Assembly (NCBI RefSeq): GCF_029338575.1
Contig: NZ_CP119994.1
Location: 62,001 to 126,000 of the forward strand
Length of the DNA: 64,000 nucleotides
Source: Halomarina halobia
GTDB taxonomy: Archaea > Halobacteriota > Halobacteria > Halobacteriales > Haloarculaceae
Direction of reading: 5' to 3'
A program made the translations under genes and the position numbers. Position 1 is the first letter of the stretch. Every line of letters starts with the position of its first letter. The notes under the pieces were generated by a model. The model saw only the letters and a program-made list of their open reading frames with translations, had not been told where the DNA came from and did not search any database. Shown in pieces: positions 1 to 9,319 of the stretch.

Positions 1-534
1 CCACGGCTGCTTGAGCTGCCTCACCGCGAGGGATCTCCGCGACGGTAAGCACATTCAGGACCCGCGATCGGCACCGTAGCGACCGCGCCCGCGAACGCGG
101 GCGTGCTCCACGCGTGTACCCGTCATCCCTTGTGTCCGGCGGCCGTCCGTCACACCCGGCCGCCGGTGCTCCCTCGACTGACGCGGAACGCCGCGTCCGT
201 CCGTGGACGGGACAGCCGGTGACCGAGACCGGAACCGAGACCGATATCGGTGGCGATCGAACCCGCCGCACCGCCGCACCGCCGCACTGCCCCCGCCTCT
301 CGTATCCTGTCGAAGTAATGTACTGTTTACCCACCGTTCATCCCGGTCTGTTGTGGATAAATCGCCGGACAGAGACGGGTTCCTCCGGTCGGGTTGAACT
401 GGCGTGAACCGTCGTCGGGCGTGTCGTTATCAGGGCCATAATAATGTGTAGTTCGCGAGTATCACGCCCAACGAAGAGGTTCGGCCCGCGGCGTGGGTCG
501 TCACGAGCGGATAAAACAGGTCTTAATTCAAATC
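1..534. other. Upstream region of glmS, no gene recognised
   Basis: No convincing protein-coding frame is seen here. The open frames are Arg-rich and look like shadows. The last 100 bases are less GC-rich and hold the likely promoter of glmS. Confidence 0.5.
509..520 (+). promoter_or_regulatory. TATA-like element of glmS
   Basis: GGATAAAACAGG lies about 23-26 nt upstream of the glmS ATG at 535. This is where the TATA box of a leaderless haloarchaeal transcript is expected. An AT-rich stretch (TCTTAATTCAAATC) separates it from the start codon. Confidence 0.45.
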
Positions 535-2343
535 ATGTGTGGAATCATCGCGTGCATCGGATCGGACGACGCGGTCGGCGAACTCCTCACGGGGCTCGAG
601 AACCTCGAATACCGGGGGTACGACTCCGCGGGCATCGCGGTACAGAACGGAAGCGACGTCACCGTACGGAAGCGATCGGGAAAGATCAGCGAACTGAAGG
701 AGGACATCGCAGCCGCCGTGCCGGCCGGAGCGGTCGGCATCGGGCACACGCGCTGGTCGACCCACGGCCCACCGACCGACGAGAACGCCCACCCGCACAC
801 CAGTCAGTCCGGACGGATCAGCGTCGTCCACAACGGCATCATCGACAATCACGAGACGCTCCGACGCCGCCTGATGGACGCGGGGTACGTCTTCGAGAGC
901 GACACCGACACCGAGGTCGTCCCGCAGCTCATCGAGTACCACGTCGACCGGGGCGCGAGCGTGGAGGAGGCGTTCGAGCGCGCCGTCGACGAACTCGAGG
1001 GGAGCTACGCGCTCGCGGTGATGGCGGAGGGCACCGACGCAGTGTACGCCACCCGACAGGACTCCCCGCTCGTGCTCGGGGTGGCCGACGACGCGTACTA
1101 CCTCGCGAGCGACGTGCCCGCGTTCCTCGAATTCACCGACCGGGTCGTCTACCTCGAGGACGGCGAGGTGGTGATCGTCACGCCCGACGGCGTCGACCAC
1201 CGCGACCGCACGGGCGCGGCCGTCGATCGCGACCCCGAACACGTCGAGTGGAGCGCGGAGGAGACCGGTAAGGGGCGGTTCGAGCACTACATGCTCAAGG
1301 AGATCTACGCCCAGCCGGAGGCGCTCCGCGGCACCCTCAGCGGTCGCATCGACGACGGGACGGTCACGCTAGAGTCGTTCCCCGAGGGAACGTTCGAGGA
1401 CGTAGACCAGGTCCACCTCGTCGCCTGCGGCACCTCGTACCACGCCGCGCTCTGCGCGGAGCGCCAGCTCGTCAGGGCGGGGATCCCCGCCTCGACGACC
1501 CGCGCGAGCGAGTACTTCGACCTCCAGACCGTCGACGAGCGGACGCTGGTCGTCGCCGTCACGCAGAGCGGCGAGACGGCCGACACCCTGAGCGCGCTCC
1601 GCCGCGCGGCGGCGGCCGGGGGCCGGACGCTCGCCGTGACGAACGTCGTGGGGTCTACCGTCTCCCGCGAGGCGGACGACGTGCTCTACATCCGCGCGGG
1701 GCCGGAGATCGGCGTCGCCGCCACCAAGACGTTCACCTCGCAGGTCGCGACGCTCGCGATGCTCACGCACCGCATCGCGCAGGGTGCGGAGCGCGGGACC
1801 CCCCGCGAGGACGCCGCAGCGTTCTTCCGCGAGCTCGCCCGCCTCCCGGACCGCATCGACGAACTGCTCGCCGCTACCGCCGCCGAGACGGTGAGCCGAC
1901 AGCACATCGGCCGCCAGTCGTACTTCTTCATCGGTCGCGACTTCGAGTACTCGGTCGCGCTGGAGGGGGCGCTCAAGTTCAAGGAGATCACCTACGAGCA
2001 CGCCGAGGGCTTCGCCTCCGGCGAGTTGAAGCACGGCCCGCTCGCGCTCGTCACCGAGGACGCGACGCTGTTCGCCCTGCTCACGGGTGCGCGCGGTGAC
2101 GAGACGCGGAAGAACGCGGAGGAGGCGAAGACGCGCGGCGCGACCGTCGTCGCCGTCGCGCCCGAGGGGATGGAGGTCGGCGAGGTCGCCGACGAGATCC
2201 TCAGGGTTCCCGACACGCACCCCGATCTCGCGGGCCTGCTGGCCAACGTCCAGCTCCAGCTCATCTCCTATCACACCGCCTACGGCCTCGGCCGCGAGAT
2301 CGACAAGCCGCGCAACCTCGCCAAGAGCGTCACCGTCGAGTAA
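535..2343 (+). CDS. glmS: Glutamine--fructose-6-phosphate aminotransferase (isomerizing)
   Basis: Makes glucosamine-6-phosphate from fructose-6-phosphate and glutamine, the entry step to UDP-GlcNAc for surface glycans. The product is 602 aa, full length for the family. It starts MCGII, so the nucleophile Cys is residue 2 as in all Ntn-type class II amidotransferases; an in-frame GTG at 493 would bury this Cys and is rejected. The amidotransferase half carries RWSTHG and NGIIDN. The isomerase half has two SIS domains (CGTSYHAA, TQSGETADT, the GELKHGP loop), and the protein ends in the conserved KSVTVE. A second, frameshifted copy lies at 41479-43294. Confidence 0.97.
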   Translation: MCGIIACIGSDDAVGELLTGLENLEYRGYDSAGIAVQNGSDVTVRKRSGKISELKEDIAAAVPAGAVGIGHTRWSTHGPPTDENAHPHTSQSGRISVVHNGIIDNHETLRRRLMDAGYVFESDTDTEVVPQLIEYHVDRGASVEEAFERAVDELEGSYALAVMAEGTDAVYATRQDSPLVLGVADDAYYLASDVPAFLEFTDRVVYLEDGEVVIVTPDGVDHRDRTGAAVDRDPEHVEWSAEETGKGRFEHYMLKEIYAQPEALRGTLSGRIDDGTVTLESFPEGTFEDVDQVHLVACGTSYHAALCAERQLVRAGIPASTTRASEYFDLQTVDERTLVVAVTQSGETADTLSALRRAAAAGGRTLAVTNVVGSTVSREADDVLYIRAGPEIGVAATKTFTSQVATLAMLTHRIAQGAERGTPREDAAAFFRELARLPDRIDELLAATAAETVSRQHIGRQSYFFIGRDFEYSVALEGALKFKEITYEHAEGFASGELKHGPLALVTEDATLFALLTGARGDETRKNAEEAKTRGATVVAVAPEGMEVGEVADEILRVPDTHPDLAGLLANVQLQLISYHTAYGLGREIDKPRNLAKSVTVE

Positions 2344-2432
2344 CCCTCCGTCCGATCGACCGACTCTCCTCTCCTCGCTCCGTTCCGCACTAGCGATCAA
2401 GAGTTAACCGCGTCAATCCCCTCGCGCCGACT

Positions 2433-2687
2433 ATGGGACGAGGGGACGACGACCTCAACGACCTCGACGAGCTCGTACAGACGGTGGTCCGGACGGTCGC
2501 CTCGGACGCGACCGAACCGCGACCGGGCACGATGGAGCCCCGCGACGTGCGCTCGGTCCTGTGCGACGACGGCGATCAGGACGTCGGCGCGGTGAACCGG
2601 GCGATCGAGCGCGCGCTCGACCGCGGCCTCCTGGTGACGACGAACGACGGTAGTCTCACCCCGGCCGACGCCGCCGAACGACCTTAG
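2433..2687 (+). CDS. Small acidic haloarchaeal protein, possible winged-helix-like fold
   Basis: 84 aa, not assigned to a named family. The middle and C-terminal part (roughly residues 35-75: dividing DVGAVNRAIERALDRGLL, then VTTNDGSLTP) reads like a short helical DNA-binding or winged-helix unit with a beta wing. There is no signal peptide or membrane segment. The ATG is supported by an AGTTAACCGCG element about 30 nt upstream. It stands alone after glmS. A T-run (GCGTTTTTCG, about 2719-2728) downstream may end the transcript. The function is unknown. Confidence 0.6.
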   Translation: MGRGDDDLNDLDELVQTVVRTVASDATEPRPGTMEPRDVRSVLCDDGDQDVGAVNRAIERALDRGLLVTTNDGSLTPADAAERP

Positions 2688-2896
2688 CGTCGACGTCGCC
2701 CCCGACGACGCGCCGATATCGCGTTTTTCGACCGGTAGAGAGCCGTGCGCGTCGGAGGACCGTTCGTCCGTGTGCGGTCCGAGACACCGTCGCGAACGCA
2801 CACGGACGCCCTCGACGCGAGTCCGCGCGGTAGCCCCCTCGCCGGATAGCAGCTAACTAACTATGACTGTCTCCTACCCGTGGTATACATCCAACC

Positions 2897-3649
2897 GTGA
2901 ATCAGGAAGGTGACGGATCGGAACGAGCGGTGCCGGCTCGGGAGCGGCCGAACGTCGACCGCCTCGTCTCCGCGGCCATCGCGCTCGTCTGCGTCGTCGC
3001 GGTCGGCGTCTCGGCGACGACGCTCGACTCCTCGCTCTCTTCCGACCCGGAGGAGGTGATCGACCTCGACTACGACCGGATCCCGCTGGGCCAGGAGCAG
3101 GCGCGCGAGGTGAAGGAGGAGGTGGAGCGAAACGAGCAGCGGCAGGAACGGCGGCAGCAGGCGCGGTCCGGCGGTGGCGGCGGCGACAGCGGAGGCGGGA
3201 GCGAGGAGCCCGAGCCGCCGTGGTGGGCGTGGCTCCTGCGCCTGCTGGAGCGGCTCCTGTCGTACGCCACCGCGGCGCTCGTCGCGCTGGTGGCGCTCGC
3301 GCTCGGCCGCCGCTACGCGGACCGACTGCGCTCGCTCCTGCTCGCCCTCTTCCCAGGGGGGCGAGCCGACGGGAACGCGGGGACCGACGCGCCGGTCGCA
3401 GTCCCGGAGAACGAGGTCGAACGGGCGTGGCTCTCGATGCTCGAGCGTGCGGGGGTCGAGGACGCGCGGACGATGACGACAGCCGAGTGCGCCCGCGCGG
3501 CCGTCGACGCCGGCTGCGATCCGAGCGCCGTCGAGACGCTCCGGACGGCGTACGAGCGGATCCGCTACGGCGGCGCGGCGATCACCGACGAGGACGTCCG
3601 TCGCGCCCGCGACAGTCTCCGCCGGATGAGTGGGGGTGACGCGTCGTGA
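2897..3649 (+). CDS. DUF4129 domain membrane protein
   Basis: 250 aa with GTG start. It has an N-terminal membrane segment (about residues 23-43), a charged Glu/Arg/Gln-rich helix (about 65-90), a Gly-rich linker, a second membrane segment (about 112-135) and a C-terminal DUF4129-type helical domain (about 175-245, with VERAWLSMLERAGV and RIRYGGA). It is the first gene of a tight operon with a DUF58 protein. DUF4129, DUF58 and MoxR proteins recur together in bacteria and archaea; in haloarchaea the role is not established but is usually thought to concern envelope or complex assembly. It overlaps the next gene by 4 nt. Confidence 0.85.
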   Translation: MNQEGDGSERAVPARERPNVDRLVSAAIALVCVVAVGVSATTLDSSLSSDPEEVIDLDYDRIPLGQEQAREVKEEVERNEQRQERRQQARSGGGGGDSGGGSEEPEPPWWAWLLRLLERLLSYATAALVALVALALGRRYADRLRSLLLALFPGGRADGNAGTDAPVAVPENEVERAWLSMLERAGVEDARTMTTAECARAAVDAGCDPSAVETLRTAYERIRYGGAAITDEDVRRARDSLRRMSGGDAS

Positions 3650-4293
3650 CGCGCCGCTCGCGGGCCGCGCGAATCGCCCGATACGCCGTCGCCGCCTGCG
3701 GCGGGCTGGTCTTCGCCGGCGCGCTCGCCGTCCTGGTGGTGCCGCCGCTCGCCGACGTCCTCCCCCTGGAGGCGGCCGTCGACGCCGCCGGCAGCGACTA
3801 CCAGTTGATCGCCGTCTTCGGCGGCCTCGCGCTCCTCGCGCTTCTCACCGTGCTCGCCGCCCGGGCGCTCGGACGCGTCGAGCAGGGCCGCCCCCCCGAT
3901 CCCGAGTTCGTCGAGCGCGTCCCCGCGCCGGGTGCCGAGTTCGACGCGTTGGTCGAGGACGGTCTCGGCCGTCGCGCGGCGCTGTTCTCGGACGCCCCCG
4001 ACCGCGTCCGCGCCCGCCTCCGCGAGACGGCCGCCCGCACGCTGGCGCGTACCGACAACTGCTCGCGCGAGATTGCGCTCGACCGCGTCGACTCGGGCGC
4101 GTGGACCGACGACGCCGCGGCCGCGGCGTTCCTCTCGGGGCGCGGTCCGCCCGTCGGCGTCCGCGTTCGGGCCGCGCTGCGCGGTCGGTCGTGGCCCCAG
4201 CACGGGGCGGCGGCCGCCGCCGAGGCGATCGCCGCCCGTTCCGAGCGCGGTCCCGGGGCGGAGACGGCCCCGGTCTCGGGAGGCGAGCGATGA
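3646..4293 (+). CDS. Haloarchaeal membrane protein of the DUF58 operon (DUF7269-like)
   Basis: 215 aa, GTG start overlapping the preceding stop (GTGA). Two membrane segments lie near residues 12-35 and 50-73, followed by a soluble acidic tail (AGAEFDALVEDGLGRRAALF, then a helical region) with no enzyme motif I recognise. I assign it to the haloarchaeal DUF7269 type from memory of gene order rather than from a motif. It probably works with its DUF4129 and DUF58 neighbours. It overlaps the next gene by ATGA, consistent with translational coupling. Confidence 0.75.
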   Translation: MTRRSRAARIARYAVAACGGLVFAGALAVLVVPPLADVLPLEAAVDAAGSDYQLIAVFGGLALLALLTVLAARALGRVEQGRPPDPEFVERVPAPGAEFDALVEDGLGRRAALFSDAPDRVRARLRETAARTLARTDNCSREIALDRVDSGAWTDDAAAAAFLSGRGPPVGVRVRAALRGRSWPQHGAAAAAEAIAARSERGPGAETAPVSGGER

Positions 4294-5582
4294 GCGCCGT
4301 CGAGACGGTCGCCGTCAGGCGAACGGGCCGGTGGCGCGGCGTCGTCGCCGTCGCCCTGTTCGCGGGCGCGGTCGGCGTCCTCACCGCCCGGCCCGCGGCG
4401 TTGCTCCTCGCCGTCGTCGGCGTCGGCTACGCCTCGTTCCCCCGTCTCACCGGTCCGCCGAGCCCCTCGCTGCGGATCGAGCGGACGCTGAGCGACGAGA
4501 CGCCGGGGCGCGGCGAGCGCGTCGACGTCGAGGTGACCGTGACGAACACCGGCCGCTGGCCCCTGTTCGACGTGCGCGTCGTCGACGGCGTCCCGGCGAC
4601 GCTCGCGGTCCGGTCGGGATCGCCCCGTCGCGCCGCGGTCCTCCTCCCCGGGCGTTCGACGCGCCTCTCCTACGCCGTCGGTGCCGAGTACGGTCGCCAC
4701 CGGTTCGAACCGGCGACCGCGTTCCTGCGCGACGCGAGCGGCGGTACGGAGGTCGAAGTCCGCGCCGAACCCGACGCGCCCACCGTGGTCGTCTGCACCG
4801 ACCCCGTCCCGGAGGTCCCCCTGCGCCGACAGTCGCGCCGCGACGTCGGCCGGCTCGTGACGGACGACGGCGGCAGCGGCATCGAGTTTCACCGCGCGCG
4901 CGAGTACCGCCGGGGCGATCCGATGAGCCGCGTCGACTGGAAGCGCCTCGCGCGCACGGGCGACCTCACGACGATCGAGTTTCGCGAGGAGCGGGCCGCC
5001 TCGGTCGTCCTGCTCGTCGACGCCCGGGAGTGCGCCTACCGCGCGAGCGCCGAGGGCGAACCGCACGGCGTCGCCTACGGTCTCGCCGGCGTCGAGCAGT
5101 TGCTGACGGCGCTCGTCGACGCGCGCACCTACGTCGGCCTCGCCGGCGTCGGACGGGAGTCCTGTTGGCTCGCCCCGGGCGCGGGCGGCGAGCACGAACT
5201 CGCGGCCCGCGAACTGCTCGCCGCCCACCCCGCGCTCTCGCCGCGACCGCCCGACCCGGGGGGCGAGGGGCGATCGGACCACGAGCGGCAGCTCCGCGAA
5301 CTCCGAAAGCGCCTCGGGAGGGACACGCAGGTGGTGTTCCTCTCGCCGCTCCTCGACGAGTTCGCCGCGACCGCCGCCCTCTCGATCGAGGCGTCCGGAC
5401 GCGCCGTCACGGTCGTCAGCCCCGACGTCACCTCGGAGGCGACCGTCGGCGGTCGCCTCGTCCGCGTCGAGCGAGCCGACCGGATCCACTCGCTCCGCGA
5501 GGCGGGGATCCCCGTCGTCGACTGGCCGCCCGACGAACCGCTCGGCGCGTCGATCGCCCGCGTCCGGGAGGTGCGGCCGTGA
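4290..5582 (+). CDS. DUF58 domain-containing protein
   Basis: 430 aa. The start at MSAVET gives the ATGA overlap with the preceding gene; the longer upstream open frame is Arg-rich and non-coding. Two short membrane segments lie near residues 16-50, then a beta-rich region, then the DUF58 signature around residues 200-235 (FHRAREYRRGDPMSRVDWKR followed by LARTGDLTTIEFREE), leading into a vWA-like C-terminal half (VVLLVDAREC; QVVFLSPLLDEF). DUF58 proteins are typical partners of MoxR ATPases; a MoxR gene lies 0.9 kb away in the opposite orientation. Confidence 0.92.
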   Translation: MSAVETVAVRRTGRWRGVVAVALFAGAVGVLTARPAALLLAVVGVGYASFPRLTGPPSPSLRIERTLSDETPGRGERVDVEVTVTNTGRWPLFDVRVVDGVPATLAVRSGSPRRAAVLLPGRSTRLSYAVGAEYGRHRFEPATAFLRDASGGTEVEVRAEPDAPTVVVCTDPVPEVPLRRQSRRDVGRLVTDDGGSGIEFHRAREYRRGDPMSRVDWKRLARTGDLTTIEFREERAASVVLLVDARECAYRASAEGEPHGVAYGLAGVEQLLTALVDARTYVGLAGVGRESCWLAPGAGGEHELAARELLAAHPALSPRPPDPGGEGRSDHERQLRELRKRLGRDTQVVFLSPLLDEFAATAALSIEASGRAVTVVSPDVTSEATVGGRLVRVERADRIHSLREAGIPVVDWPPDEPLGASIARVREVRP

Positions 5583-6268
5583 CCCGCGTCGTCCACCGTC
5601 CGCGACGCCTGAGCGGCGGCATCGCGGTGCTCGCCGCCCTCCTCGCGGTGGCGCTCGTCGCGGACGAGGCGGAACAGCTCGCCGCCGTCGGCGCTTCGTT
5701 CGCGGGCGTCGCCGTCCTGGCGCTGGGCGCGGCCCTCCGGCGTCGCGGCTCGCGGCTCGCGGGCCTCCCCGTCGCGCTCGCGGGCCTCGCCGCATCGCTC
5801 GCCGCCGTCGCCGTCGCCGTCGGCGTCGCGCTCACCGACGGCGTCACCGCGCGCGGCGAACTCGTCGGCCTCCTCGGCGTTCCCCTGCTCGCGCTCGGCC
5901 TCGTTCCGATCAGCCGACGGGCGGCTCGCCGGCTGATCTCGGCCGGATTCGCGCTCGTGGTCGTCGGGACGGTCTTCAGCGCGACCGTCGGCGGCGCTTC
6001 GACGCTCTCGCTGCTCGGTAGCCTCGTCGCCGCAGTGGTCGCCTGGGACGCCGGCGAGCGGGCGATCAACCTCGGCGATCAGCTCGGTACGGACGCGCGC
6101 ACGTGGCCGGTCGAACTCGCGCACTCGGGCGCGACGGCCGCCTTCGGCTGCGTCTCCGTCGCGCTCGCCCTCGCGCTCTCGGAGGCGAACGTCACCGGCG
6201 TCCCGCTAGCCGGGCTCGCGTTACTGCTCGGCGCGGCGGTCACGCTGATGGTCGTCCTCTACGCGTAA
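5579..6268 (+). CDS. Polytopic membrane protein of the DUF58 operon (DUF7519-like)
   Basis: 229 aa, GTG start within the GTGA overlap with the DUF58 gene. Nearly the whole protein is hydrophobic, with about seven or eight predicted membrane helices and short Arg-containing loops. No catalytic motif is seen. Last gene of the operon. The assignment to the haloarchaeal DUF7519 type rests on position and membrane topology, so the family name is tentative while the gene itself is well supported by tight spacing. Confidence 0.75.
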   Translation: MTRVVHRPRRLSGGIAVLAALLAVALVADEAEQLAAVGASFAGVAVLALGAALRRRGSRLAGLPVALAGLAASLAAVAVAVGVALTDGVTARGELVGLLGVPLLALGLVPISRRAARRLISAGFALVVVGTVFSATVGGASTLSLLGSLVAAVVAWDAGERAINLGDQLGTDARTWPVELAHSGATAAFGCVSVALALALSEANVTGVPLAGLALLLGAAVTLMVVLYA

Positions 6269-6393
6269 CCGCATCGCCGGCGTACCGTAGCCGGCCTACC
6301 GTCCACATTCCACGGTGCGCTGATCGCGCGCACGCGCATGATCTAGAAGCAGACAGCGAACCAACGGCGGGTCGAGGGGTCGCGTTCGTGTTC

Positions 6394-6438
6394 CTCCTCT
6401 CCTCTCCTCTCCTCTCCTCTCCTCTCCTCTCCTCTCCT
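6394..6438. repeat. CTCCT pentanucleotide tandem repeat, 9 copies
   Basis: Nine perfect CTCCT units in a row lie in the gap between two convergent genes. The complementary strand is a purine (AGGAG) tract. Such polypurine repeats are prone to slippage. A role as a bidirectional termination region is possible but not shown. Confidence 0.95.
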
Positions 6439-6517
6439 CCGCCGCGTTCGACCGCTCCGGGACGCCCGTCGCCGAGTCGCCGGTTCGAACGGTCGCTCGA
6501 CGGCGATGCGCTCGACC

Positions 6518-7492
6518 CTACCGAACCGAGGGGCGCGACGCGTACGACACCGTGGGTACCTCGACGGAATCGAGGAGCTCCCCCACGATCGTCCGCTTCT
6601 CGACGTTCCCCACGCGGGCGTCGGCGGTGAGCACCAGTCGGTGGGCGAGGACGGCCGGCGCGACGGCCTTGACATCGTCGGGGGTGACGTACGTTCGGCC
6701 CTCGACGGCCGCGAGCGCCCGACTGACCTCGAAGAGGCGCTGGGTGGCGCGCGGGGAGACGCCCGTCCTGACGCGGGCGTCCTCGCGGGTCGCCCGACAG
6801 AGGCGAACGACGTAGCGGCGGACGTCGCGCTCGACGTGGACCGACTCGACCGCTTCGCGGAGCGCCGCGGCGTCGGCCTCCGTGCAGACCGCCTCGACGG
6901 TCGGGATCCGGTTCGTGCGCTCGGCACGGCGGTCGAGGATCTCCAGTTCCCCCTCCTCGTCGGGGTAGCCGAGGCTCGACTTGACGATGAACCGGTCCTT
7001 CTGCGCCTCGGGGAGGGGAAAGGTGCCCTCCTGCTCGACGGGGTTGGCCGTCGCGACGACGAAGAACGGGTCTGGTAACTCGTAGGTCGTCCCGTCGACG
7101 GTCACCTGCCCCTCCTCCATGGCCTCGAGAAGCGCGGACTGGGTCTTCGGCGATGCGCGGTTGATCTCGTCGGCGAGGACGATGTTGGCGAAGATCGGCC
7201 CCCGCTGGAACTCGAACTCGCGGGTCCGCTCGTCGAAGACGTGCGTCCCCGTCACGTCCGACGGCAGGAGGTCGGGGGTGAACTGGATCCGCGAGAACGA
7301 CAGGCCGAGCGCCGTCGCGATCGAGCGCGCGGTGAGCGTCTTTCCCGTCCCCGGTACGTCCTCGAGCAGCACGTGCCCCTGCGCCAGGAAGCCGGTCAAC
7401 ACCGTGCGCAGGACCGCTCGATCGGCGATGACCGCCCGCGACACTTCGTCGAGGATGGCGTCGCTCTTCGCGTGGACCGTCTGGATGTCCAT
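6518..7492 (-). CDS. MoxR family AAA+ ATPase
   Basis: 324 aa. Walker A lies in EDVPGTGKT (about residues 39-47), Walker B in VLADEINRA (about 106-114), and sensor 1 in VVATANPVEQEG. The C-terminal helical lid contains the RTGVSPRATQR-type segment usual for MoxR. MoxR ATPases act as chaperones that insert cofactors or assemble complexes with vWA/DUF58 partners. Here the partner operon is convergent instead of downstream, which is unusual. A TAACAAAGGTCC element lies 31 nt upstream of the ATG. Confidence 0.95.
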   Translation of the reverse strand: MDIQTVHAKSDAILDEVSRAVIADRAVLRTVLTGFLAQGHVLLEDVPGTGKTLTARSIATALGLSFSRIQFTPDLLPSDVTGTHVFDERTREFEFQRGPIFANIVLADEINRASPKTQSALLEAMEEGQVTVDGTTYELPDPFFVVATANPVEQEGTFPLPEAQKDRFIVKSSLGYPDEEGELEILDRRAERTNRIPTVEAVCTEADAAALREAVESVHVERDVRRYVVRLCRATREDARVRTGVSPRATQRLFEVSRALAAVEGRTYVTPDDVKAVAPAVLAHRLVLTADARVGNVEKRTIVGELLDSVEVPTVSYASRPSVR

Positions 7493-7511
7493 ACAGTCCC
7501 CCGGCGAGAAC

Positions 7512-7525
7512 GGACCTTTGTTATC
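7512..7525 (-). promoter_or_regulatory. TAACAA-type promoter element of moxR
   Basis: On the minus strand the sequence reads GATAACAAAGGTCC, with the T of TAACAA 31 nt upstream of the moxR ATG. The twelve bases TAACAAAGGTCC recur exactly upstream of the leader ORF of the second glmS (43533-43547). Confidence 0.5.
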
Positions 7526-7541
7526 GTCGTCATACGGACCT

Positions 7542-7573
<32 letters not shown>

Positions 7574-7669
7574 GGAAGCGCGTTCGATTGACTCTACTAC
7601 CGCCGTCTACAGCCGAGCCGACTCTCGGTTGTATATTAATTTTATAAACATTGGCGTTTCGCATGATGT

Positions 7670-8410
7670 ATGGAGGTCCGGCGAACCGTCCCGGTCAAAC
7701 TCGACGTGACCGAGCGTGACGCCGACCTTCTTCACGAGACGATTCAACAGTTCCGATGGGCCGCGAACTACGTCGTTCAGCACGCTCAAAACGACGATGG
7801 TTACGTCGAAACGAACAAGGGCAAGCTCAACAGCCGCACCTATGACGACGTTCGCCGCGAGACGGACCTTCACGCGAACCTCGTCCAAGCGGCTCGAAGC
7901 CGCGCGGCGGAGGCGCTGAAATCGGTCGTTTCGACGTGGAAGCGCGGGAAGAAAGCGAATCTCCCGCACTTCACGTCGCCGTTCCTCGAATACGACAAGC
8001 GGAGCGCGACGTTTCACGACGATCACGCTTCGCTTTCGACCATCGGTCGACGCATCACCGCCGAGTACGTGTTGCCCGACGAAGCCCGCGACACGCCCCA
8101 CTCGTCGTACCTCTTTTCCGACGACTACGAGACGACGGGTGCAACGCTTCACTACCGCGAAACCACGGACGAGTTCTACCTTCACGTCAGAACAAAGGCT
8201 GACGTGGACGCCTCCGAACTATGCGAGAGCGGAACGGTTCTCGGCGTGGATCTCGGGGTCGAAAACATCGCCGTCACTTCGACCGGCGTGTTTTGGCCGG
8301 CTTCCGAACTCGACCACTGGCACCGCGAGTACGAGAAGCGCCGCGCCACGCTCCGCGGTCGGCGATACCGAGTTCCGGACCGCGTAGGGTCACCGATCAC
8401 GCCATGGTGA
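7670..8410 (+). pseudogene. tnpB: 3'-truncated TnpB (RNA-guided nuclease/transposase accessory protein)
   Basis: 246 codons, against roughly 400-430 for intact TnpB. The N-terminal helical region (RTVPVKLDVTERDADLLHET, then FRWAANYVV) and the RuvC-I segment (LGVDLGVENIAVTSTG, Asp near residue 195) are intact. After about residue 238 the protein runs into unrelated sequence and stops, so the zinc finger, RuvC-II Glu and RuvC-III Asp are lost. No tnpA lies beside it. The right end, where the guide RNA would be encoded, is not recognisable. The nuclease is predicted to be inactive. Confidence 0.88.
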
Positions 8411-8736
8411 CGCGTTTTTCTCCGGACAGTAGGGACCGCTAACGCGCTCGTAACCCCGACCTTACCGGGTCTCCGAGTGTTTAGAAGGCTGATAACTAAG
8501 CCCGTGAGACGGCTATCTACGCGTGCGCCCCTCCCATCGGGGGGTGTCGAGCCGCATGGGCCGATACGGACGTCGGGGGCCCACGTGCCATCGTCACTGC
8601 CAGCCATATCCCACCCCTCGTCCGTTCCCACGCGCACTCGTTTCGTACCGTGCTCCCGGCCGAGCCACGCCGACGAGCGGCGATCCGACACGTAGTAATA
8701 CCCTGACTTCATGAGCTGTGACCCGTGAGAACCCAC
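8411..8736. other. Intergenic region after the tnpB remnant
   Basis: No gene is recognised. A short inverted repeat (GTCACC...GGTGAC, about 8389-8411) and a T-run (GCGTTTTTCT) lie just at the end of the tnpB frame and may terminate it. GATAACTAAGCCC (about 8491) resembles the TAACAA promoter element, but the frame it would serve leads only to a 63-codon Arg/Pro-rich ORF. AGTAATACCCTG (about 8694) is a plausible promoter for the next gene. Confidence 0.4.
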
Positions 8737-8883
8737 GTGAGTCTACTCGACACGCTTGTGCGTCGGTTCGGAAACGCGCCCGCTCTGCTTTACGAGTGTC
8801 GACGGTGTGGCACCACGATCGACGCGGACGACGACCGCTGTTCGCGCTGCGGGAGCGCGTCGATCGCCCGCTACGAACTCTGA
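8737..8883 (+). CDS. Rubrerythrin-like zinc-ribbon microprotein
   Basis: 48 aa, GTG start. Four cysteines in two CxxC knuckles (C21, C24, C35, C38) form a zinc ribbon: YECRRCGTTID and DRCSRCGS. Such single-ribbon proteins ('rubrerythrin-like domain') are common in haloarchaea. Their function is mostly unknown; zinc-dependent protein or nucleic-acid contact is likely. The start is placed at GTG because it yields the usual short hydrophobic N-terminus. The frame is supported by third-position GC and by the intact double knuckle. Confidence 0.75.
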   Translation: MSLLDTLVRRFGNAPALLYECRRCGTTIDADDDRCSRCGSASIARYEL

Positions 8884-9037
8884 GTCCCGTCCGCGGGCGA
8901 TCGAGCGCCGCGCGTCGGGCGATCCCCCGTCCGCCGTCGGTGGGTCGGCCGGGGCCGGCACGACGACGCACGACTGTCACTCACTAGCGCGGTCGATAGT
9001 CACGCTTATACGTGTTCTGTCCGACGGTAGTACAGTG

Positions 9038-9319
9038 ATGGTTAGGGGTGACGGGCGAGTTCACGAGACCGCGCTCAGTACAGCAATCGTCGAGGCGATC
9101 GCCGCGGAGAAGCAGGTCGACCCGATCCGACTCGACCCGCCGCTGCACGACGTCGTCGATCCGGATGCGCTCGACGAGATGTTCTCGGTGCCGAACTCGG
9201 TGCCGGGCTACGTCGCCTTCGAGTACGACGGCTATCAGGTCGAGGCACACAGCGACGGTCGGGTCACGCTCTCCCCGCTCACCGAATCGTCGGCAGCGAC
9301 GCTCACCTCTGATAACTGA
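9038..9319 (+). CDS. HalOD1 output domain protein
   Basis: 93 aa (a GTG three bases earlier is also possible). The whole protein is one HalOD1-type domain: ALSTAIVEAIAAEKQVDP, then LDPPLHDVVDPDALDEMF, then a C-terminal beta hairpin (YVAFEYDGYQVEAHSDGRVTL). HalOD1 is a haloarchaeal output domain in signalling proteins and as free-standing small proteins; its ligand is unknown. A CTTATACG TATA box lies about 30 nt upstream. A T5 stretch right after the stop (ACTGTTTTTCAC) may terminate the mRNA. Confidence 0.85.
   Translation: MVRGDGRVHETALSTAIVEAIAAEKQVDPIRLDPPLHDVVDPDALDEMFSVPNSVPGYVAFEYDGYQVEAHSDGRVTLSPLTESSAATLTSDN

Noticed and set aside
523..1287. Long antisense ORFs over glmS and most other genes
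   Set aside because: High GC content leaves long open frames opposite real genes. They follow the coding gene's third-position bias and show no family motifs.
8523..8714. 63-codon ORF after a GATAACTAAGCCC element, as a further leader ORF
   Set aside because: It ends at a five-codon ORF (MSCDP) and not at the zinc-ribbon start, so it does not fit the pattern.
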